From contig JAXHUR010000001.1 in NCBI GenBank assembly GCA_034189505.1, forward strand, positions 1 to 64,000: 64,000 nucleotides of DNA, read 5' to 3'. This DNA is from Geoalkalibacter_A sp034189505. Lineage in GTDB: Bacteria > Desulfobacterota > Desulfuromonadia > Desulfuromonadales > Geoalkalibacteraceae. Under the pieces are notes generated by a model. That model had not been told where the DNA came from. It was given only the letters and a program-made list of their open reading frames with translations, and did no database searches. Within the stretch, counting starts at the first letter, position 1; each line of letters starts with the position of its first letter. Both the position numbers and the translations under genes were made by a program. This document shows positions 9,653 to 18,963 of the stretch, in pieces.

Positions 9653-11833
9653 CTAGGAGGGTTTATCGTTGTCCGCAGCATCCTTGTCTGCGGTCGCTTC
9701 TGCATCCAGAACAAAATCGATTTGACGCCGCTCAAGATCCACATGTTCGACGCGCACCCGCACCTCGGAACCGATCTGGTAGACACGCCGGTTGTTTTCA
9801 CCCAGCAGGCGGTGCATCTCCTCTTCAAAGTGGTAGAAATCATCGTGCAGGGAAGAGACACGAACCAGCCCCTCTACAAAGAACTCCTTGAGCTCGACAA
9901 AGAACCCGAACGCCTGAACTCCTGAAATGATCCCCTCGAAACTGTCGCCGATATGCTGCACCATGAACTGGCATTTCTTCAGATCGACGATATCCCGTTC
10001 GGCCTCCATCGCTCTGCGCTCCCGGGCGGATGTCTGCTCGCCGATACGCGGCAGGTTGCGCTCGAGCTTGCCGCGCTTTTTCTCGCTGAGGCCGCCGGAC
10101 GCCAGGGCATCGCGCAGGATGCGGTGCACGACCAGATCGGGATAGCGACGGATCGGCGATGTGAAATGGCAGTAATTGTCGGCAGCCAGGCCGAAGTGCC
10201 CGACATTTTCAGGGGCGTAGCGGGCCTGCTTCATACAGCGCAGCAGAACCTGGTTAATCATGCGCTCTTCAGGGCGCCCCTCCACCGCATCAAGGACTTT
10301 CTGTAGATCGCGCGGCGAAACCTTATCGTCGCGCAGGCTGAGATCGAAGCCGAAATGGCGCACAAACTCCTGAAAATTCCTCAATTTCTCAAGATCCGGC
10401 GATTCATGGACGCGATACAGAAGCGGCAGCTCACGCTCGCTGAGATAGCCCGCGACGGCTTCGTTGGCCGCCAGCATGAATTCCTCGATCAAGCGATGGG
10501 CGAAATGACGCTCGCTGCGCACGATATCCTCGATGCGCCCCTGCAGATCGAGAATGATCTCCGCTTCGGGAAGGTCGAAGTCGATGCTGCCTCGTTTGCG
10601 GCGCCGGTCCATCAGACGCTGGGCAAGAACCTTCATGATTGCAAGCGGCCCTTCGATACCGGGATGTCGCTTGAGGACATCGGAGCCGTTTTCCTCCAGA
10701 ACGGCGCGCACCTCGGTGTAGGTCAGGCGGGCATCGCTGCGGATCACGGAGGGATAGAAACGGCTCTCGACGCGACTCCCGGCCCCGTCGAAGAGCATCT
10801 CCGCCGTCATGGCGAGGCGCTCCACCTCCGGGTTGAGGGAGCAGATGCCGTTGCTGAGCTTCTCCGGCAGCATGGGGATGCAGCGCCCGGGGAAATAGAC
10901 GCTGGTACCGCGCTCATAGGCTTCATGGTCGATCTCGCTGCCCGGCTTGACGTAGTGCCCCACGTCGGCAATGGAAACCCACAGGCGAATCCGCCCCTCC
11001 CCTTCATCGCGCACCGAAACGGCATCATCGAAATCCCTGGCCGTTTCACCGTCGATAGTCATGGTGGTCAACTCACGCAGATCCTCGCGCCCTGCACACT
11101 CTTCCGGTGAAACCCGGTCCGGGATCTCCTGCGCCGCAGCCAGCACCGATGCCGGAAAGCGATGCGGCAGGCCATGCTGGTGGATGATGGTCAGAACCTC
11201 GACTTCCGGGTCGCCGGCCTCGCCCAGCACCTCGATTACCGTTCCTTCGGGGTTGCGGTTCTTGCTGGGGAAGGAATCGATGCGCGCCACCACGATCTGC
11301 CCGGTCTTCGCCTTGCCCCGCGCCGCCCGGGGAATGAACACATCCTGGGTCAAACGCGGATCGGAGGGGATCAGGTACGCCATCTTGCGGCTCTGCTCAA
11401 AACGCCCGACCACGAGATGATGGGCGCGATTGACCACCCGGACGATACGCCCTTCGGGCTTGCCGGTGCGGGCGCCGCGCTCCACGCGGACCAGAACCTG
11501 GTCGCCGTGCATGGCCTCACGGGCAAAACGCGCGGGGATGAAGACATCCTTGCGCCGCTCTTCGTCCTCCTCGGCCTCCGGTGTCACAAAACCGTAGCCG
11601 TCACGGTGCATGCTGATAGTGCCGGTTACCAGGCTGACCTTGCGCGGCAGGGCGTAACGGCGTCCTTTTAGCTGCACCAGTGCACCCTGCGCCACCAGGT
11701 CATCCAGAAGAGCCATGAGCTTCCTGCGTTCGCCCTTGGGCACGTCAAGCTGTCTGGCGATTTCAGCGGGCGTGAGGGGCAGACGCGCACGACCCGAGAA
11801 AAAATCAATGACTTCCTGTGCGGTGACTTCCAT
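9653..11833 (-). CDS. rnr: Ribonuclease R (3'-5' exoribonuclease)
   Basis: 726 aa. An N-terminal winged-helix domain (about 1-65) is followed by cold-shock domains, the RNB catalytic domain with DGETARDFDDAVSV (the Asp cluster binding Mg2+), and a C-terminal S1 domain (about 630-715). RNase R degrades structured RNA processively and takes part in RNA quality control. The start is supported by AGAAGG 6 nt upstream. It is the first gene of an rnr-ribF-aroE unit. Confidence 0.95.
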   Translation of the reverse strand: MEVTAQEVIDFFSGRARLPLTPAEIARQLDVPKGERRKLMALLDDLVAQGALVQLKGRRYALPRKVSLVTGTISMHRDGYGFVTPEAEEDEERRKDVFIPARFAREAMHGDQVLVRVERGARTGKPEGRIVRVVNRAHHLVVGRFEQSRKMAYLIPSDPRLTQDVFIPRAARGKAKTGQIVVARIDSFPSKNRNPEGTVIEVLGEAGDPEVEVLTIIHQHGLPHRFPASVLAAAQEIPDRVSPEECAGREDLRELTTMTIDGETARDFDDAVSVRDEGEGRIRLWVSIADVGHYVKPGSEIDHEAYERGTSVYFPGRCIPMLPEKLSNGICSLNPEVERLAMTAEMLFDGAGSRVESRFYPSVIRSDARLTYTEVRAVLEENGSDVLKRHPGIEGPLAIMKVLAQRLMDRRRKRGSIDFDLPEAEIILDLQGRIEDIVRSERHFAHRLIEEFMLAANEAVAGYLSERELPLLYRVHESPDLEKLRNFQEFVRHFGFDLSLRDDKVSPRDLQKVLDAVEGRPEERMINQVLLRCMKQARYAPENVGHFGLAADNYCHFTSPIRRYPDLVVHRILRDALASGGLSEKKRGKLERNLPRIGEQTSARERRAMEAERDIVDLKKCQFMVQHIGDSFEGIISGVQAFGFFVELKEFFVEGLVRVSSLHDDFYHFEEEMHRLLGENNRRVYQIGSEVRVRVEHVDLERRQIDFVLDAEATADKDAADNDKPS

Positions 11834-11867
11834 AACGACCTTCTCCGATCTTAAATGAAGGGAACGG

Positions 11868-11903
11868 AAAACCCCGGTGGAGAGATCCAGGCCGGGGTTT
11901 TTT
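11868..11903 (-). terminator. Intrinsic terminator between the DUF1015 gene and rnr
   Basis: AAACCCCGG and CCGGGGTTT pair as a 9-bp stem around a 14-nt loop. The U-run is four on the minus strand and longer on the plus strand. It ends the DUF1015 transcript. Confidence 0.75.
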
Positions 11904-11925
11904 AAACAGAATACCAGAGAGGTCT

Positions 11926-13275
11926 TTATTCGGTAATCGTTTCATCTTCTTCAATGGGATTGATTACCAGGCCGGTCAACAGCTTGGGGTAGAAATAGGT
12001 CGATTTCTGCGGCATCTTTTCCCCGGCATTGGCCACGTCGCGAACTTCGGACATGCGCGGCGGATTCATCAGGAAGGCGGCCTGAAACTCACCAGACGCG
12101 ACAGATTCAAAAGGTTCATCGAAATTTTTGACGTACTTGAGATTGGCCTGTTTTTCCTGCGCCTCCGGGTCAATCCCCAGCAGCTTTTCAAAGATCAGCC
12201 GGTGCAGGATCGAAACATCCAGGGTACGCAGAGCCTTGGGGCTTTTCTGGTCGAAAAATTCATCCATGATGCTCTCGTCGCGCAGGGTCAGGTAATAAAC
12301 CTTGCCGCCGCCGGCAAAAAGGGCCAGCGCATGAGCCTGCTTGCCTTTGTCCAGTAAACGCTCACGAACCCGGCGGCGCTCGGCGGTTTCCAGCGGGTTG
12401 AAATCGGCCGCCTCGACCTCGAAATAGGTTTTAAGTGCATCGAGCAGAGCGGGAAGGTTGAACGATTGCAGACCGTGCACCAGGCGATGGGTGGGAAAGA
12501 TGAGCATCCCCTTGTCATCCATGTTGGAGAAATACATCAGCACATAGTTGAAAAGCTCTTTACCGCTGTAATCCGGATGTTTTTCGCGCATCTCGTTGCG
12601 ATAGTTGATCGCGGTCTCGTAACGGTGATGCCCGTCGGCGATAAACAGCGGCTTGTTGTCGATCAGGTTGCGGATCTTAGCGATCTGATCCGGGTCGGAC
12701 AGCTGCCACAAACGGTGCTTGACCCCGTCGCCATCGGTCACCGCGACGTCGGGCGCACGTTCGCGCTCCTTGCGGCTGAGGGATTCCAGCGCGCAGCAGG
12801 GGTCACTGTAAATGGAGAAGATGGGGCTGAAATTGGCGCGACATGCGCGGGTGAGATTGAGGCGGTCCGTTTTCGGCCCGGAGAGGGTCTTTTCGTGAGG
12901 CTTGACCATGCCGGAGGAAAAGTCTTCGATGCGGGTCAGAGCCATGAACCCCTGGCGCACCACCTCTTCCCCGTTTTCCAGCGGGTATTCCTGGTCGTAG
13001 AGATAGATGGACGGCTCGGCATCCCGCATCAGAATTTCTTCCTGCCGCCATTGAGAAAAATCCCGCGCCGCGCGTGTGTAGCGATTATCGGCCTCGGTAT
13101 CCTTTTCATCGGTCTTGCCAAGGATCAGGCGAACCACGTTGTGGGGTTCGCGCTGATAGAGTTCGTCCTGGAGCGCCGGGGAAATCACATCGTAGGGGGG
13201 CGCCATGACATTGTTGAGATCAGCAATTTTTTCGGCGTTGTACCGCAGCGCCCGAAAGGGAGCGATTTTAGCCAT
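11926..13275 (-). CDS. DUF1015 family protein
   Basis: 449 aa, full length for the DUF1015 family, with the conserved N-terminal ...NVMAPPYDVISP and the central FIADGHHRYETAINYR motif. No membrane segment or signal peptide is seen, so it is cytoplasmic. The conserved His/Asp/Arg-rich ADGHHRYET block suggests an enzyme active site, but I know of no established reaction and assign none. An AAGGAG site 7 nt upstream supports the start. It appears monocistronic, with a candidate promoter at 13312-13340 and a terminator at 11868. Confidence 0.88.
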   Translation of the reverse strand: MAKIAPFRALRYNAEKIADLNNVMAPPYDVISPALQDELYQREPHNVVRLILGKTDEKDTEADNRYTRAARDFSQWRQEEILMRDAEPSIYLYDQEYPLENGEEVVRQGFMALTRIEDFSSGMVKPHEKTLSGPKTDRLNLTRACRANFSPIFSIYSDPCCALESLSRKERERAPDVAVTDGDGVKHRLWQLSDPDQIAKIRNLIDNKPLFIADGHHRYETAINYRNEMREKHPDYSGKELFNYVLMYFSNMDDKGMLIFPTHRLVHGLQSFNLPALLDALKTYFEVEAADFNPLETAERRRVRERLLDKGKQAHALALFAGGGKVYYLTLRDESIMDEFFDQKSPKALRTLDVSILHRLIFEKLLGIDPEAQEKQANLKYVKNFDEPFESVASGEFQAAFLMNPPRMSEVRDVANAGEKMPQKSTYFYPKLLTGLVINPIEEDETITE

Positions 13276-13311
13276 CGGAAGTCTCCTTGAGAGGAAATTT
13301 TCGAACGCTTC

Positions 13312-13340
13312 ATCCTAAACGGACACTCAGATTGGATCAA
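13312..13340 (-). promoter_or_regulatory. Candidate sigma70 promoter of the DUF1015 gene
   Basis: On the minus strand TTGATC (13335-13340), 17 nt, then TAGGAT (13312-13317), about 35 nt upstream of the ATG. Confidence 0.45.
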
Positions 13341-13434
13341 GTGTTTGTTTTTCTGGAGTGCCGCATGGGTGATTTTCCCGGCGATCCGCAGAACTGCCGC
13401 CAGTATCGTGGTTTGTGCCGCCAAGGGCATCCGG

Positions 13435-13486
13435 CTGCCGGCGCAGTTCGGCACGGGGAGTATCCGGGAGCTGTGGCGGCGGTTGT
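13435..13486. repeat. 52-bp direct repeat, copy 1
   Basis: Matches 14520-14571 at 51 of 52 positions (one C/G difference). The two copies bracket the hepT-mntA module. The flanking sequence is not similar, so the repeat ends sharply. Confidence 0.85.
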
Positions 13487-13504
13487 AAAAGAAAAATGGT
13501 TGAT

Positions 13505-13852
13505 TTATTCTTTTTCTTGTTCGTTTAAAATGGTTTCAAGTTCAGCAACCAAGGGCGGCAATTCCACTGTGACCGTTTGCCACACAATATCAAGGTTGAT
13601 GTCAAAATAACCATGGATCAGGCGATTTCGCATGGCGACCATTTCCCGCCATGGCAACGTCGAGTATTTCTGTCGAAATAGCTCTGATATTTTGGCAGCA
13701 GCTTCACCCATGATTTCCACCGACTTCACCAGAGACAGTACCAGCATTCGATCCTGATCCAGATCTTTTCTGTTTCGACCAATGGAAAACCCAATAGCTT
13801 CTTGCGCAGCATCAATCATATGCCGAAGGCGCACAAGGTCATCTCTGTACAT
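13505..13852 (-). CDS. hepT: HepT, HEPN-domain RNase toxin
   Basis: 115 aa, all-helical, full length for the DUF86/HepT family. The active-site motif RX4HXY is intact: R75, H80, Y82 in RNRLIHGY. In characterised homologues this HEPN protein is an RNase toxin whose motif tyrosine is AMPylated by the partner MNT antitoxin. The partner gene lies immediately upstream on the same strand. Once the false duplication around the N gap is collapsed, the two genes overlap by 14 nt (mntA stop past hepT start). Confidence 0.9.
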   Translation of the reverse strand: MYRDDLVRLRHMIDAAQEAIGFSIGRNRKDLDQDRMLVLSLVKSVEIMGEAAAKISELFRQKYSTLPWREMVAMRNRLIHGYFDINLDIVWQTVTVELPPLVAELETILNEQEKE

Positions 13853-13871
13853 ATTGCACCTCGGCCGAGGC

Positions 13872-13971
13872 NNNNNNNNNNNNNNNNNNNNNNNNNNNNN
13901 NNNNNNNNNNNNNNNNNNNNNNNNNNNNNNNNNNNNNNNNNNNNNNNNNNNNNNNNNNNNNNNNNNNNNNN
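13872..13971. other. 100-N assembly gap
   Basis: Exactly 100 N. The 121 bases on its left (13751-13871) are identical to the 121 bases on its right (13972-14092). This is best explained as two contigs that overlap by 121 nt but were scaffolded instead of merged. Confidence 0.95.
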
Positions 13972-14092
13972 ATCCTGATCCAGATCTTTTCTGTTTCGAC
14001 CAATGGAAAACCCAATAGCTTCTTGCGCAGCATCAATCATATGCCGAAGGCGCACAAGGTCATCTCTGTACATATTGCACCTCGGCCGAGGC
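13972..14092. repeat. Duplicate of 13751-13871, probable assembly artefact
   Basis: 121 nt identical to the left flank of the N gap. It carries a second copy of the hepT 5' end (start codon equivalent at 14071-14073), which should not be counted as a gene. Confidence 0.85.
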
Positions 14093-14359
14093 CAAAACAT
14101 CGTCCCGGAAATACCGGCTTAGATCCTGCGGGGTCCGTAAATCAACCACTCGCCCTCCCAAAAGAGAGGAAAGTTCCATTTCCATTTCTGCCAATCTGAT
14201 GAAACCCGGAGTATGGCCTTCTTCAAAATCAACCAGCACATCAACATCGCTATCCAGTCTGAAATCGGCACGGATAACTGACCCAAAAAATGAAAGTTCC
14301 CTTATGTGGTGACGGCGGCAGAAATCTGCGATTTGATCTTTGGAGACATTAATATTCAC
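14060..14359 (-). CDS. mntA: MntA, MNT-type nucleotidyltransferase antitoxin
   Basis: 99 aa from a GTG at 14359 preceded by GGAGAA at 9 nt. The minimal nucleotidyltransferase signature is present: G26-S27 and the D38-x-D40 pair in DSDVDVLVDF, with a third acid at D73. Homologues neutralise HepT by adding AMP to its active-site tyrosine. ATG codons at 14389 and 14383 are alternative starts but lie at or before the predicted transcription start. The reading frame is open further upstream into the 52-bp repeat and that extension is not native-looking. The gene forms one unit with hepT. Confidence 0.88.
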   Translation of the reverse strand: MNINVSKDQIADFCRRHHIRELSFFGSVIRADFRLDSDVDVLVDFEEGHTPGFIRLAEMEMELSSLLGGRVVDLRTPQDLSRYFRDDVLASAEVQYVQR

Positions 14360-14396
14360 AACGATTGGTTCTCCAGAAAACATTTTCATTACATAG

Positions 14397-14424
14397 ATAC
14401 TAGCATGGCTGATTATTTCAGCAA
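14397..14424 (-). promoter_or_regulatory. Candidate promoter of mntA-hepT
   Basis: TTGCTG (14419-14424), 16 nt, TAGTAT (14397-14402) on the minus strand. Transcription would begin near 14390, which favours the GTG start at 14359. Confidence 0.4.
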
Positions 14425-14519
14425 AGATTGTGTTGTTGGACAGAGGACGTTTTCTGGCGAGTGTAAAGCAGTGGGGATGGAACGATGAAACGTTGAGGGA
14501 GGGGGAGATGCGCTGCCGC

Positions 14520-14571
14520 CTGCCGGCGCAGTTCGGCACGGGGAGTATCCGGGAGGTGTGGCGGCGGTTGT
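14520..14571. repeat. 52-bp direct repeat, copy 2
   Basis: 51/52 identity with 13435-13486, same orientation, on the other side of the toxin-antitoxin pair. Confidence 0.85.
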
Positions 14572-14586
14572 GGGGGATGGAATAAC

Positions 14587-14614
14587 GCAGGGGCGCAGCA
14601 TGCTGCGCCCCTGC
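14587..14614. terminator. Perfect 28-bp palindrome after pilY1
   Basis: The sequence is self-complementary over 28 nt (GCAGGGGCGCAGCA and its complement), 18 bp beyond the pilY1 stop. There is no T-run. It may act as a transcript end or be a REP-like element similar to the one at 220-244. Confidence 0.55.
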
Positions 14615-14632
14615 TCACCCAGTAGTCTGTTT

Positions 14633-17600
14633 TTACCATTGCATCCAATACACCGGGTTGATGAGCCGCGCGCCCATCCCTTCGATGGTATTCACGCGGT
14701 TGCTGGAACTGATCATGAGGGTCGCCTGCCCGCTGGCATCGATCAAGGTGACAATCCCTGACGGGATGCCTTGCCCGATGGTTTTGACGCGATCGGATTT
14801 GCGCAGGACATACCCATCTTCGTGTTCAGCGCGCTCATTCACGTCAGTATTGTCACGATCATTGTCGGGATCCCAGTTAACAATCGCTTCGCCGGTCCTG
14901 GCATTGACACCGTAAACCCGGGCGGTCCCAAGATGATTGGGGTTGCAGGGATCGGGCGCGACCAGATTGTTGGGAGTATAGGTGGTGTAAAGAGCGATAT
15001 TGTTGAACACCACTGTGCCTGCCAAGGCTTTTTCTCCGTCATCTTCCAGGTCAATATACCAGCCGTAGTTGTCCACAGCCTTCATCCCGTCAAGGATGAC
15101 CTGCGCCTGATCCGGCGTCGTATCGGCGACCTGCAGCTCATTGGCCGTGATATCCATCAAATCGGTGTCATTGATGCCATCGGCGGTTATCTGCCCTTTA
15201 TCGACAACCTTGTAAAGTCGATCGGTTACCGCGGTATTGAGAGGGTGGGAGCGATCCCCCGTCCCGAAATACAGGATCGGCCGGATACGACTGACCACAT
15301 TATCGCCTTCCTGAACTTTGACCCGATCAAAGGTCACAGACGGGCGATAGAAAATCTTGCGGCCGACATCGGTGCCGCCGTTGGCATCGAAAATAATATC
15401 ACCGCTCCAATCTGTTGGCGGATTCGTCCCTGCGAGCTTGAACCGCCACAAACGCCCACCTGTATCTCCAGCATATATCGTGTCGACATAACCGTCTGCA
15501 TTGGCGTCGAGAACCGTCAAGTCCGTAGGAAAAGAGTAGGTCAACGCCGAGTTCTGCGTTGACGTATAAGCCCATACCAGAGTCGGCGCCGACGGGACGG
15601 AAGGCACGTACTCCCCATCGGTATTTTTGTTCAGTGTCGCAATTTCAAAAGCATAAAGCCCCTGCCCTTTCGGGTTGTACGGATCGGCGCCATTGCTCGA
15701 CGTCACATTGGTGCTGCCGGCACTGATGCCGTTAAGATCAGTCGTATCATCGGTGCTGGCCGGAAAAGTCTGGGTCGCCCCCCAGCGCAGATCTTCGTTG
15801 TTGTCGTAACCGGCACCGATAAATGCGACAACTTTGACCTTTTCGGTGCCGTTGTCATCAATCTTGACCTTGGCCAGGCGCGGCTGGCTCCAGGCTTCAC
15901 CCAGGTGAGAAAATGCAGCCAGCGTATTTTCAATATCCCAGAGAAAAGTGGGGTTCTCAGGGTCGGTGACATCCAAAACGGTATAAGCGCCACGCGACTC
16001 GCTCGCCAGCAATCGGTTCGAGCCTCCTCCCCGCCCCTGGCCAATGACCATCAGAACTCTATCCTCATCCGCTTCAATGATTCCATCTTCATTGTGATCA
16101 TGGACATAGAGCGTCGGCGAGGAATCGACCATATACTGGTGGGCGGGGTCCTGCAGATGGGTCAATTTCGGCAGCAGATTGGGAGGGATGAAAGCCCAGG
16201 CTTCGGACCCGTCACAGTCGCGGATGGCATGGACCATTCCCTCGTTGCTGCCGACAAAGATGTAACTGCGATTACCCGTCACATCATTCTGGTAGCAGGT
16301 CTGCTCTTTTTCGGCGGCAAAATCCTGATAATGGAATACAACCGGCCGGGAATGCAGGATATCGCCCATCAACCAGGGGCGCGGCTCATTGACGACACCA
16401 TCGTCATCGTGGTCGAAAAGATCGAGGTCGCCCAGCAGATAGTCCACCAGGTCTTCACGCTCAGCGGTATCAGCGATTCCGGTGTTTTCTACGGTGAGAT
16501 TGGTTTTGTCGATCAGGGTCAGGTCGGTACCCGAGCCGAGATAAGTAATCACTTTGCGACTCTGGCCTGCCAGTTTGCGGGCGAGCATGGTTCCCCCCGC
16601 TCCACCGGCGTCGATCAGCCCGCCGTCACCGTCTGCGGCCGGACGCGTGGCCTGCCAGCCATTATCACTGCTGGATAAAGCCATGATGTTTCCGCCGTCA
16701 CCCTTGCCCCAGAAAGAATTGGTTGCAGTAATGAAATCACCGTCCTCGCCAGTGGCGGGATCGTCGTTTATATCTTCAAGCTCGTTCTGCTCATTGACCT
16801 TGTATTTTTTCAGATTTCCCAACCAGGGCTTACCTTTCTGGGGCTTGAACAAACCAAGGTACACGCGGTCGCTGCTCAAGGTGCGGTTGGTGGTGCTGGC
16901 CGGCACAACCGGCGCGACAAATGAGGTGTCTTCCTCAAGCACCATGCGGAAAATCAGCCCCTGCAGGGCCTCGACCAGTTCATTCGCATTGAAAACGTTG
17001 TGAAATTCGCCGTTGCCGTTGACGGCGGCTCGCACGATCAGGCCATCCTGCTTCTGAAAAGCCAGGATCATGTGGGTCGTAATTTCATATTCATCCCAGA
17101 GTTTATAGGCCACATCATCGAGATAATGAACACCCAGCCCGTAAACGTCCTCATCATCCACATCGGGATAAATGGTGCCTCGATAAGTAATCTCAAGGCT
17201 ATTGTCGGCATCACCGATGTTGGCGCCAAGTTTGGGATCGCCTTCCGAGTTGGACAAACCATTGGTCAGAAAGATCACATGGGTATTGCAGTCGATCTCA
17301 ATATCAGCAGGGATTTCAGACGTTTCAGTAATCTCTGTCCAGTCGGCTCCCAGGTAAGCCCCGGCATCGTACAGGGCTTCGGATTGAGGGCGTTGCGGCC
17401 CGGCAGTAATTGCCTCCGGCCCATCGTTTTCACCCGGGCCAGGCAAAGCGGAAAGAAAAGCCTCGATCACATCAGGGATATCGTTATCGTTGCTGTCGGT
17501 CGAATCCGACCCGAAATCAGTCACATCCTGAATGATTGTTCCACCCTTATTGTTTGAACCATAAATCATGGCACCGAAATTCGCCATGTGATAGGTCGAT

Positions 17601-18367
17601 TTAAGCACCTGCTCCAGTGCGTTGTACATAATTTCGCGTTGATTCAGGGCATCCCCGCCCAGAGAATATTCAACGGCAACATCCCAGGCATCTGCGACCC
17701 CCGTAAAATCATTATCTACAGCCCAGAAATCCTCCCAATTGCTTCCGACTCCCGGCTTATTGTCTTCGGTGGAGAGATGTTCGGCCAACAGTTTGTAATA
17801 AACACCATCCACCTCAACCACAGGAGTATCAGGGGGCGTTTTAGTGTAGTAGATATAATTGTTCAGGGCATAAACGCTTCCTTTAGGAGCAGTGACGCAC
17901 TTATTCTGGCTGGCTTTGATGATCGGGCGCGCGGCCGTGCCGTCGGCGGTATAGGTTCCGTAAGCAATCAGATCATGCGCGACAACATCGGGGCACCCAC
18001 TGTAGGCCGCAAGATTGTTGAAATTAACCACTTCGCCGCCACTTTCAACGACGCTGTCGTTGCTGAGGAGCAAAGAGGTAAAATTGCCCTGGTTGTCTCC
18101 CTCATAGATATCCCAGGGCGAGCCCTGCAACCCCGTGTCGGGATCCGGATAGGGATTGCTGGCGTCAAAGACATATTCCTGACCTGCCGCTTTGTTCAAG
18201 GTGGCCTTGCTGTTGTCGATAATAAGCAGGATGTTGGGTTTGACGCGTGCCGGATCGCCGGTGTAGATGGCCGTATCGCCAAGGTAGGTGTCGCTGCCGG
18301 CCCACGCAAAAGGGGTCATCAGAAAAAATATTGCTGTACATGTCACAAAAATTCTTTTTGTCATCAT
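14633..18367 (-). CDS. pilY1: PilY1-like pilus tip protein, copy 1 (degenerate vWA MIDAS)
   Basis: 1244 aa from the ATG at 18367, which has GGAGG 9 nt upstream and lies 5 nt after the pilX stop. A signal peptide (about 1-23, ending AWA) precedes a von Willebrand-like N-terminal half and the C-terminal PilY1 beta-propeller, which carries the calcium-type loops DHDDDGVVNE, DHNEDGIIEADED and DANADGYVD followed by YAGDTGGRLWRF. The vWA metal site is broken: the DxSxS position reads DNSKA and the TDG position reads TNG. PilY1 proteins sit at the pilus tip with minor pilins and affect pilus assembly and adhesion. It is the last gene of pilV-pilW-pilX-pilY1. Confidence 0.92.
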   Translation of the reverse strand: MMTKRIFVTCTAIFFLMTPFAWAGSDTYLGDTAIYTGDPARVKPNILLIIDNSKATLNKAAGQEYVFDASNPYPDPDTGLQGSPWDIYEGDNQGNFTSLLLSNDSVVESGGEVVNFNNLAAYSGCPDVVAHDLIAYGTYTADGTAARPIIKASQNKCVTAPKGSVYALNNYIYYTKTPPDTPVVEVDGVYYKLLAEHLSTEDNKPGVGSNWEDFWAVDNDFTGVADAWDVAVEYSLGGDALNQREIMYNALEQVLKSTYHMANFGAMIYGSNNKGGTIIQDVTDFGSDSTDSNDNDIPDVIEAFLSALPGPGENDGPEAITAGPQRPQSEALYDAGAYLGADWTEITETSEIPADIEIDCNTHVIFLTNGLSNSEGDPKLGANIGDADNSLEITYRGTIYPDVDDEDVYGLGVHYLDDVAYKLWDEYEITTHMILAFQKQDGLIVRAAVNGNGEFHNVFNANELVEALQGLIFRMVLEEDTSFVAPVVPASTTNRTLSSDRVYLGLFKPQKGKPWLGNLKKYKVNEQNELEDINDDPATGEDGDFITATNSFWGKGDGGNIMALSSSDNGWQATRPAADGDGGLIDAGGAGGTMLARKLAGQSRKVITYLGSGTDLTLIDKTNLTVENTGIADTAEREDLVDYLLGDLDLFDHDDDGVVNEPRPWLMGDILHSRPVVFHYQDFAAEKEQTCYQNDVTGNRSYIFVGSNEGMVHAIRDCDGSEAWAFIPPNLLPKLTHLQDPAHQYMVDSSPTLYVHDHNEDGIIEADEDRVLMVIGQGRGGGSNRLLASESRGAYTVLDVTDPENPTFLWDIENTLAAFSHLGEAWSQPRLAKVKIDDNGTEKVKVVAFIGAGYDNNEDLRWGATQTFPASTDDTTDLNGISAGSTNVTSSNGADPYNPKGQGLYAFEIATLNKNTDGEYVPSVPSAPTLVWAYTSTQNSALTYSFPTDLTVLDANADGYVDTIYAGDTGGRLWRFKLAGTNPPTDWSGDIIFDANGGTDVGRKIFYRPSVTFDRVKVQEGDNVVSRIRPILYFGTGDRSHPLNTAVTDRLYKVVDKGQITADGINDTDLMDITANELQVADTTPDQAQVILDGMKAVDNYGWYIDLEDDGEKALAGTVVFNNIALYTTYTPNNLVAPDPCNPNHLGTARVYGVNARTGEAIVNWDPDNDRDNTDVNERAEHEDGYVLRKSDRVKTIGQGIPSGIVTLIDASGQATLMISSSNRVNTIEGMGARLINPVYWMQW

Positions 18368-18372
18368 GGTGA

Positions 18373-18918
18373 TCAACCTCCTCCGGAGGTGCGGAAAATC
18401 GAATCTTCGTCATGACGGTACATACGCACCACCTGAGTCTCTAAATCCTGAGTCTTGTGGCCCGGTCCGCTGCCTTGCACATAGATAAAATAGTAGTTTG
18501 CACCGAATTCGGTCCCATAGCGCGACCGAAGCCGCAACGGCATCGGTCCGGCGCCGGCATCGGTGATCTCCCCTTTTTCGATGACAGACCGCGTATTTCC
18601 GGCATCAATATGAGGTTTGTGATCGTTTGAAGTCAGATCGACAGTGCCGCTCATGTTGAGCAGCATGTCGCGGTTCAGCGCATATTCAATGCCGCGCTGC
18701 GCGGCGAAAAAAGCCTGTTGCTCAGCCTGACGCGTTCCGGCCGATCCCAACTGTGAAATGCCCGCTCTCCAGGTCACAGCCCCCAAAACGGTCAGTATCA
18801 GCAGCATGGATACTGCAAGGATCAGGGCCATGCCGCGTTCATTGGACAGCGGCGAAAAAGCCCGGCGGGATTGGCGTGAAAGATGCTTCGGCGTATTTTT
18901 CTCAGATAGTTCATCCAT
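18373..18918 (-). CDS. pilX: PilX-type minor pilin assembly protein, copy 1
   Basis: 181 aa. The PilX N-terminal pattern NERGMALILAVSMLLILTVL (about residues 27-46) gives a single N-terminal hydrophobic helix after a charged leader. It is followed by FFAAQRGIEYALN, typical of PilX/GspK-like minor pilins. It ends 5 nt before pilY1, and in this family PilX and PilY1 act together at the pilus tip. Confidence 0.85.
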   Translation of the reverse strand: MDELSEKNTPKHLSRQSRRAFSPLSNERGMALILAVSMLLILTVLGAVTWRAGISQLGSAGTRQAEQQAFFAAQRGIEYALNRDMLLNMSGTVDLTSNDHKPHIDAGNTRSVIEKGEITDAGAGPMPLRLRSRYGTEFGANYYFIYVQGSGPGHKTQDLETQVVRMYRHDEDSIFRTSGGG

Positions 18919-18963
18919 ATTCGACCTCTTGCCGACCCAGGTTTAACCCGGGGTTAACCCGGG

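Noticed and set aside
11834..11925. Possible riboswitch or RNA element upstream of rnr-ribF
   Set aside because: The short gap contains only a simple terminator hairpin; no FMN riboswitch core is visible and ribF is only 15 nt from rnr.
13972..14100. Second hepT-like N-terminal frame upstream of the N gap
   Set aside because: It is an exact duplicate of 13751-13871 and most likely an assembly artefact.
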